Shown piece by piece: positions 1 through 8,100 of a stretch of DNA of 64,000 nucleotides; positions within the stretch are counted from its first letter, which is position 1; each line of letters starts with the position of its first letter. Location of the stretch: the NCBI RefSeq assembly GCF_027172205.1, contig NC_070603.1:12698501-12762500 (forward strand), written 5' to 3'. The DNA comes from Podarcis raffonei. Taxonomy: Eukaryota; Chordata; Lepidosauria; Squamata; Lacertidae. The position numbers were made by a program, and so were the translations under genes. The notes beneath the pieces are model-generated. The model saw nothing but the letters and a program-made list of their open reading frames with translations. It did no database searches and was not told the DNA's origin.

Positions 1-462
1 TGCTGTTTTTTTTAGCTCCTGTGCATTGATCCTGCCTTGCAGCCCATCCACCCTGCCTGACGCAGAAAGCACAACAGCAGCTGTTAAAGAGCTTGTTTTT
101 ACATAACTGACACAGCTTGTCCTCTTGCAAACGGTGTGGGGTTCTGTTTGGCGCAGAAGCTTTGCAGCCAAACGGGGAGCCTAACTTGAGCGCCTGCAGA
201 GCTGCCACACTTGGCCTATGGGACTGCAGTTGTGCACTCCTGGTCCTTACAGCCCAGATCATAGTCTCCCAAGTCCTCTCTGGCTGCAGCTCAATGCTTT
301 CCCTCTGATTTCCTGCATTCCTCTTGTCAGATGCATTGGCCCTGGCCTCCGAAGTTCTAAGGAGCCTTTATGGGAAAACTCCCAATCACGCACAGGGCAC
401 TGCAAATCACAAACAGTTTAAAAGCATGAGCAGATGGGGACTCAAGTCCGCTGATGCTGTAC
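1..462. other. TARBP2 intron 5 (partial), no element recognised
   Basis: This is the part of the intron downstream of TARBP2 coding exon 5 that falls in the window. The next expected exon should encode the end of dsRBD2, with a Lys-rich helix like SKKLAKRNAA. I looked for it on the minus strand and did not find it, so it lies beyond the left edge. No repeat family is recognised here. Confidence 0.6.
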
Positions 463-580
463 CTATTTCAATGAACCTTTCAACCCGGCAGGTCATGGTG
501 AATTCCTTGCGGTGCGCTGGCCCTGACTCCTGAGTGACGGTGTATTCGGGGAGCCGCCAGCCCTTCTGCACCACCAGCTC
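463..580 (-). CDS. TARBP2: TARBP2 coding exon 5 (start of dsRBD2)
   Basis: 118 nt, entered in phase 0 after an acceptor ending CTCTCGCCAG and left in phase 1 at ATAG|GTACAG. It encodes ELVVQKGWRLPEYTVTQE, then SGPAHRKEFTMTCRVERF and IEI. This is helix 1 and the beta strands of dsRBD2; the conserved HRKEF and TCRVE segments are present. The following Lys-rich helix exon is outside the window. Confidence 0.95.
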
Positions 581-2841
581 CTGGCGAGAGAGAGACAGCT
601 TTAGAAAAGCACTCGCCTCTTCCTTTCTGTGCCTGGATTCCTGGAGGGAATGGCAGCTCAGGACACTTACCATTGCAGTGGAGGCAGCTAAAGCAGCAGT
701 TTGGGCATAAGCCAAATTAAATTAGGCAGTACTTATTTCTGGAGAAAGCACATATGCAGGGCTGTAAAGTGTAACTGGGAGGAAAATCAAGACAGGGTAC
801 TGAAGCCTTGCTATACAGTCATGTTGGGATCTGAGAGTGGTTTGCCAAAAGGTGGGTGGATACAGACCTACAGACTATTAGTAGTTCTGAATGATGCAGC
901 AAATGGGAGCAGCATTCTGCTTCCAGCGTCAAGGCTTCTGCTCAAAATCCTGTTTGTCACCTCTGTTTGGAATCCACTTGGAGGTGGGTGTGCCCAATTT
1001 CGTTCCAGAGCTACAGCAAATACATGTTCTTCCTATCCTAAATTCCATGAGCAAAAAAGCTTTGTGTGCACATCCAAGCATGCCTAACTTATATGGCTTC
1101 AAAAGCTGCTCCCATACCAAAGAGACTTTTGAAAAAGTGCTGGATGGTGACACCAAATTTTCCCTTTGGGATGCCAGCTTGCATTCCAAAACCAGGACTT
1201 TAGGGTAGCCTTAAAAAGGTAAAGGGACCCCTGACCATTAGGTCCAGTCACGGACGACTCTGGGGTTGTGGCGCTCATCTCGCTTTACTGGCTGAGGGAG
1301 CCGGCGTACAGCTTCTGGGTCATGTGGCCAGCATGACTAAGCCGCTTCTGGCGAACCAGAGCAGCGCACGGAAACGCCGTTTTACCTTCCCACTGGAGCG
1401 GTACCTATTTATCTACTTGTACTTTGAGGTGCTTTCGAACTGCTAGGTTGGCAGGAGCAGAGACCGAGCAATGGGAGCTCACCCCGTCACGGGGATTCGA
1501 ACCACCAACCTTCTGATCGGCAAGCCCTAGGCTCTGGGGTTTAACCCACAGCGCGACCAAACAAGCAACGAGAAGAACGGGGTGGGGAATGAAACAGGCG
1601 ATCGGTAGGACAAGGTGCTGCTGGGAAGTACCCTTTCTCCTGTAGGGCAAAGTCTGGATCTACCAACTTCTGACTAAGCTCACTCACCGATACCCCTCCT
1701 CCTGTAAGCGCTTGGGGCTCAAGGAAGCCACAGCCGAGAGAGCGACCTACCTGCAGGGCGCCAACTGGGTTGCACTCCGACTGCTGTGGTGATACTGGGG
1801 ACTTCATGTCCATTGCGGAACTTCTAGGTAAAAAGAGGACATAAGGTGAAGGATTCTCCCTGGTGGTTCTGCTGACCCAAATCCGAACACCCCGCCCACG
1901 CTACAAAGTAGGCAGAGGTAGGTAACATAGGAGGCCATCTGGGGAGGGGAAGCTGAGAAGGGGCCTCGTCAAAGAGAGCCTTGCCTACAACTGGCGCTAG
2001 AGCTAGGCGATGTCAGCTTTTCTACATTGTGACGTATCACCACTTAAACCTCATGCTATAGCTATACATTGTGGTGTTGAAAAGGAAGGAAGATCGGCCC
2101 CACGAGATGCTGGGGTGAAACCACCACAGCTCCCCCCGCCACCAACACCCGGCACAGGGAGGAAGGAGGCAGCAGCCTGAGAAGGCAAGCCACAGGTAAG
2201 CCCCACCCACGATATACTGTAGGCTGATGGTGCAATTGTACTCTGGCCCTCAAACCATGAGGACAATGTAGCGACACATCACCCAGGCCTAGTTGGTGCT
2301 CCACTGTAGGGCAAGGCATGGACCCTCCTCCAATCAGTGTTAAGAGGGGAGTTGGTGGTAGACTGAAAGGGGGTCTTCCTACTAACCACCACACAGACAC
2401 CCATAGCCTGTGTCTCCAGGGGCAAGCAAGATCTTTTACTTCCCCTCCTGTAGCATCTCCACCTCCATCGTTCTGCCCAGACACTGAGGTCCAGCGCCGA
2501 GGGCCTTCTGGCGGTTCCCTCGCTACGAGAAGCCAAGTTACAGGGAACCAGGCAGAGGGCCTTCTTGGTAGTGGCACCCGCCCTGTGGAACGCCCTTCCA
2601 GCAGATGTCAAAGAGAAAAATAACTACCAAACTTCAGGTTTCAGGTTAAGAACGGACCTCCAGAACGAATTAAGTTCTTAACCCAAGGTACCACTGTATC
2701 TGACTTTTAGAAGGCATCTGAAGGCAGCCCTGTTTAGGGAAGCTTTTAATGTTTAATAGGTTATTGTATTTTAGTGTTCTGTTGGAAGCCGCCCAGAGTG
2801 GCTGGGGAAACCCAGCCAGATGGGTGGGGTATAAATAATAA

Positions 2842-2889
<48 letters not shown>

Positions 2890-5093
2890 TTGAGTGTAGA
2901 ATACCTGCTGGAATGTGTACCCACCCCACACCCAAGCTGATGCTCTGCAGCCCATGGGAAAACCACTGGGGGGGGGGGAAGGAAGGTCAGACACAAGGGA
3001 AGGACCTGCCACAGGCACCAGCTTGTTCCAGTATGCACTGATGGCCTATGGGGAAATTTGGGTGCATGAGAAGCAGCCAGAGGACTCTGGGCAGCCCACT
3101 CCTTGTGCTTTTGTCTTTCGCTTCCATCCCATTACCTGGGAGACGAAACCGGCAAGGTGGGTACGGGCGCGTTGACTGGAGCGGTGGTCTGAGCCAAGGG
3201 CTCTAGAGAGAAAGGAGAGCTTCGGAATACAAGGTGACAAAATTAAAGCACGCTCAGTAGCAGGAGCGCATGCAGTGGAAGAAACTTCCCGAAATGAGAG
3301 ACTGCTCCCGTGTCATCCCCCGGAACTTGGGTGCAGGCCCTTCCTGTTCTCTAGCAAGGCTCCCTCCACCCAAACTCCCCTCAACCGCAGAGGCCTGTGC
3401 AACAATGCTCAATGCTGAACTCTCCTGTTCCCATGACTGTGCACAATCTGTGCACCTGTGACTGTGCTGCTCGATTTGCATCACGGAATGCAAACCACAG
3501 ATTTCAACTTCTTCTTTTAAAGTTTCTGTCCCTCATTGGCCTGGTTTGCACGTGACACAAAGTCAGCACTTACTGGCTTTACTGGCTTACTTATCAACAA
3601 CCTTTTTGTCCTAACTGCCCGCAAATTACCTTTCATAGACAGTAAGCAACTAGAGAGGATGTTGTAGACCGAAGATTCCCTGGGGATTTCATTTTCTAAT
3701 AAGTGCATGGGAGAAGGGGGGGATTCCGGCCTTCTGTACAGACTGTGCATAGCCCTCACCTGCCTTCTTCCACTGCTGCTGGCTCCAACATGTTTCCTCC
3801 CTTGAGAAGCCGGAGTGCCACCTCTGCTGCCTTGTGCTTGGCTGCTTTTTTGCTAGGGCCTTGGCCTAAGGACAGGAGAAGGGAGAGAAAGCGAGTCGGG
3901 ACACAAGGATCCAAGGGCGACTCGGAAGGGCAAACACAGAAACTTATTTATATCCCGGCCTTCCCGGGAGGTAGCATATATGGGACTTCCAGGCCGACCA
4001 GACCCAGGTGCAATCCGCACTGAAGCTCCTTTTGTTTGCAAAGTGTCACTGTGCTGGTATTTTTCACAAATGCAGCACATGGACAGAGCACAGCGCTGCA
4101 TCTCATTTGCAACAGCATTCCATACTATATGCCACTGTGAACTGCAATAAGGAGCAGAGTGGGAAGAGGGTGGTGCCTGAAAGCTCACTCTTTCTCCTAC
4201 ATCCCCATGCACTTCCATGCCTCCACAGACAGTTAAGATCTGAGGGAACACGCTTCCAAGTTAAGCAAACATGCACATTTAGAAGTAACGTATAAAAAAA
4301 TAAAATGAACTATGACCGTCCAGTCACTGAGAGTAAAATTTAATTCCTACAAATTCACTCCCACCCCTGCTGAAGTCAAATGCTAATGACAGGCTAGAGG
4401 GAAGAAGGGGCTGAGTGCCTTTTGCAGGATCCAAGCCACTCCGGCTGATAGTAGTAATATAACAGAATGAGGCTAATTACCATTAAAATCACTGCGAAAG
4501 AAATAACACAAGTAAAAAAGTTGTGAATGTAGTTGTGAAAAATCATGGAATAAAGGAGTAGAAATTGTGGTATTATTGCTTGTTGGGGCAGGTGCCATGT
4601 ATATAGGCAAAGAGTAGCAGTATCATCAGGGGGAAATGCTGGGCTTTAGCAAGGCTGTGCACAGCCCTGTTCTTAAAAGACCTACATTGGCTCCCAGTAC
4701 GTTTCCGAGCACAATTCAAAGTGTTGGTGCTGACCTTTAAAGCCCTAAATGGCCTCGGCCCAGTATACCTAAAGGAGCGTCTCCACTCCCATCGTTCTGC
4801 CCGGACACTGAGATCCAGCGCTGAGGGCCTTCTGGTGGTTCCCTCACTGCGAGAAGCCAAGTTACAGGGAACCAGGCAGAGGGCCTTCTCGGTAGTGGCA
4901 CCCTCCCTGTGGAACGCCCTCCCACCAGATGTCAAAGAGAACAACAACTACCAGACTTTTAGAAGACATCTGAAGGCAGCCCTATTTAGGGAAGCTTTTA
5001 ATGTTTGATGCATTAGAGGATTTTAATATTTTTTTGGAAGCTGCCCAGAGTGGCTGGGGAAGCCCAGCCAGATGGGCGGGGTACAAATAATAA

Positions 5094-5137
<44 letters not shown>

Positions 5138-8100
5138 AACCACATACAGAATCTGTCATTGCAGCTATGTATGACATCACAATCAGGCCTTGGCAACCCA
5201 ACTGTCGCCTGAGAAGAAGTCAGCCAGGTCTAGGTAGAGGCTCCCTTCAAAGCCTGCAGCTCCACCAATCTGCCCTAATCTGCCTCTTGATTATATCTTG
5301 TTACAGCTCTGCATGACTTTCTAAGAAGAGTCTGCTGGGTCAAGTTAATGGAGCAACTAGTCCAGCATCCTGTTCTCTTGATGGTCAGCTGACAGTAGGC
5401 CAATGAGCTCTCCAATAAAAGCTGCCAGGAGCCCAGCAGTGAGAAACCCAACCCTGTGAGGACATCTGGTGAGTGTGACAGAACAAACAAGCAGCTCAAG
5501 GTCTGAAGTTCTGAGAGGAAGAGGGTACCAAACAGGTTACAAAAAGAAGTCTAGAAACTAGCATCTCCTGCATTCTACTCCCCAAATCTAGAAGTGAGTT
5601 AGGTGTAGTGAGTCAGGTTCTCCAACCTGGTACCCTCCAGTTGTTGCCAGAATACAACCCAGAAAAACTACCTTGGAATGTGCTGCTGCTGCCACGCTGG
5701 TGGGTTAAGAAGCCCCTTTGCAGAGAGAGTAAGTCAACTGGCACAGGGCAGATATTTTGAATCACTGTGTTTACACTGAATTGTGATTGATTGATTGATT
5801 GACAAATTGATTTTGTTTTTGCTTTGTTTATATGCTACTGTGCTCTTGATACGATTATGATTATGGTTAGTGCTTGCTAATTTTTACAGCTATTATTATG
5901 GTGGGCTGCTTTGAGCTCAACTGTAGTTGGAAAAGCAAAACATAGTGGGGAAGGAGAGCTGAAGATAATGCCAATATATTCCACATCTGGAAACCAATGT
6001 GCCCCTTTGGTTTCAGATAGTACATGGGTAGACGAGTCTATAAGGCCTGATGTATATTTTGCTCTAGGAGGCTTAGTTGGGTCAGAATTGAGTATACACT
6101 TCCAAAGATAATGCTCAGTACAATACTTCTGGTAAATGAGCCACCATAGCCACTAGAGGGCTGTGAAAATTTGTGTCCCGGGCTTTTTAGACTTGTCTAC
6201 CCATGTATTATCTGAAACCAAAGGGGCACATTGGTTGCCAGATGTGATTTTTTTTCAGCTCCCCTACCCCTCTAATACACATGTCAAATCAAACCAAATC
6301 ATGCCAGATGGGGCTGTTAAGAGAAGTTTGTGTCCAACAACATCTTGAAAGGCCACAGATTCCCTATCTGTGGCCTAAAAGGTTCCAATTTATTTATTTT
6401 TTGTATTAGGGGGGAGGGACGTTATGTTCAGCTCAACAGCCAGCTCAGAACCCCATGCAATGGATTCTGGCAGGTGAGCATGACAACCCATCTATCAGTT
6501 ATGTGACATCATAATGATGTTGTGTTCTTGACAAGTGGGTGTAGGATCTGGCCCATGGAACCAAAGATTCCCCACTCCTGGATAAAAGGTAAGGGGACCA
6601 GAGTGCTAAAGAGGAGCTTGTATTATAGGGAGTCCCTCAAAGTAGGTGCAAACCCAAAGTTAACTGGAAGCAGGCAGAAGGCCCAGTTCAAAAGCACAAC
6701 TGGAGAAACTCCATCTCCTTTCTGCTGCTGAGACAAATATGAAAGACCGTAGAAGACATGCAATCTTCTCTATCCTACCCCCAGATATGAGAGGAGTTCT
6801 CCTCTCCTCTTCCTCCCCTGCTCAAATTCTACTTGTTTATCCATACTCCCGTTCTTTACCACAACTAACCGGTGCAGCTGATGTCTCCAACAGTGACGCG
6901 AAAGGTGAAGTTGGGCTGATGTGCTTGTCCCTCGGCTTTCAGTAGATCGTACACAGGGGTTTTGCCTATGCGTGTCCCATACTCCTGCAGCAGGCTGATA
7001 GGGGTCTTGCCAGGGTTGGACGCCAGCATTTGCTCTATACTGAGGGTCAAAAGGAGACAAGGTTGGATCTTAGAAGCCACCTTACTCTTCCACCGGGGCT
7101 CCTTGTACCTAGTAGTATTTCTCTGTCTTTCATGAGTCCATCGTCTGCAACAAAGGATGTGCTTGTCTCTTCCCCCGACACCTTCTGTCATTGGTGGGAG
7201 CCTCCAAAACTCCCACAGAGATTTCACTACTGCCAAAGTCCCTTCAACAGCATGTACAATCAGGTCAGCCCACCCCTCCCAGCTTCATGGACCAGAGGTC
7301 CTAGTGAGGGCGGGAGGGATAAGAAAGCAGGAAAGAAATGAAGGTTACACCCCAAAGATTTCTTAATGCAGATTACTTAGCTCTTGTTGTCTTTTAACCG
7401 GGATAAGTACGGTCTTTCAATGCATTATTATGAGTGACGTGGGGTTTCTAATTTAGGAAGTATGGAAAAGTTACCTTGCTGGATCAGACAAAAAGCAAGA
7501 ACGGCCAGCCTGATGCTCACAAAAATAGAATTGGGGAGGGACAGGGTACCTGTTGCTGGGGCTACAACTCGCATCATCCCTACCAACTGGTCTTGCAGGC
7601 GGGTCTGATAAGAGATGGCATCCAACAACATCTGCAGGACCACAGCTTCTCCTCTCCAGCATAAAGGCAGCAGCCATTGTTTCGTGTTAGTAAGTTTCCT
7701 GGTACAAGCAAGCTCAGTTTTGCTATGATGGCTAAACAGCCACTGAGAAAACCAAAATCCTTATAAGCCTTGATTCCAGAACACTTGAAGAACAAATGTT
7801 CAATCATACAATCTCCCTTATCTCCCTTTCCTGAGCAAGATGAACCAGATCCAGGGGCTCTTGGAGGAAACTGATATTTCCTCAGTTTCCTAGGCTCAGT
7901 TTTGGCACAGAAACAGCTTTGGTTGCCCTGTCAGGAGATACAGGGAATATGTGTCCCTGTTAATTCTCCTTGACCTCTCAGCGGCTTTTGATACCATTGA
8001 CCATGCTATCCTTCTGAAGCAGCTGTCCCAAGTTAGGGGTGGGTGACACCACTTTGCAAATGGTTCCAGTCCTACTTGGATGGTTGTTCCAAGGGTGTTG

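Larger units (their letters stand above)
2457..2890 (+). mobile_element. L2-clade LINE 3' end with (ATT)n tail
   Basis: 5'-truncated LINE. Minor-frame translation matches the C-terminal ORF2 wording seen in the other copies here (LREAKLQGTRQRAF, WNALPADVKEKNNYQ), then a 3' untranslated part ending GGGTGGGGTATAAATAATAA and (ATT)n. A partial TA-flanked DNA element sits inside it at about 2633-2696. Confidence 0.8.

Noticed and set aside
2062-2577. 171-codon minus-strand frame in TARBP2 intron 3
   Set aside because: Part of it is the antisense of an L2-clade LINE end, and the rest shows no domain or splice context.
463-7039. PRKRA instead of TARBP2
   Set aside because: dsRBD1 reads SIEQMLASNPGKTPISLL and dsRBD2 LVVQKGWRLPEYTVTQE, which are TRBP wording; PRKRA has a different start and KTPIQVLHEYGMK.
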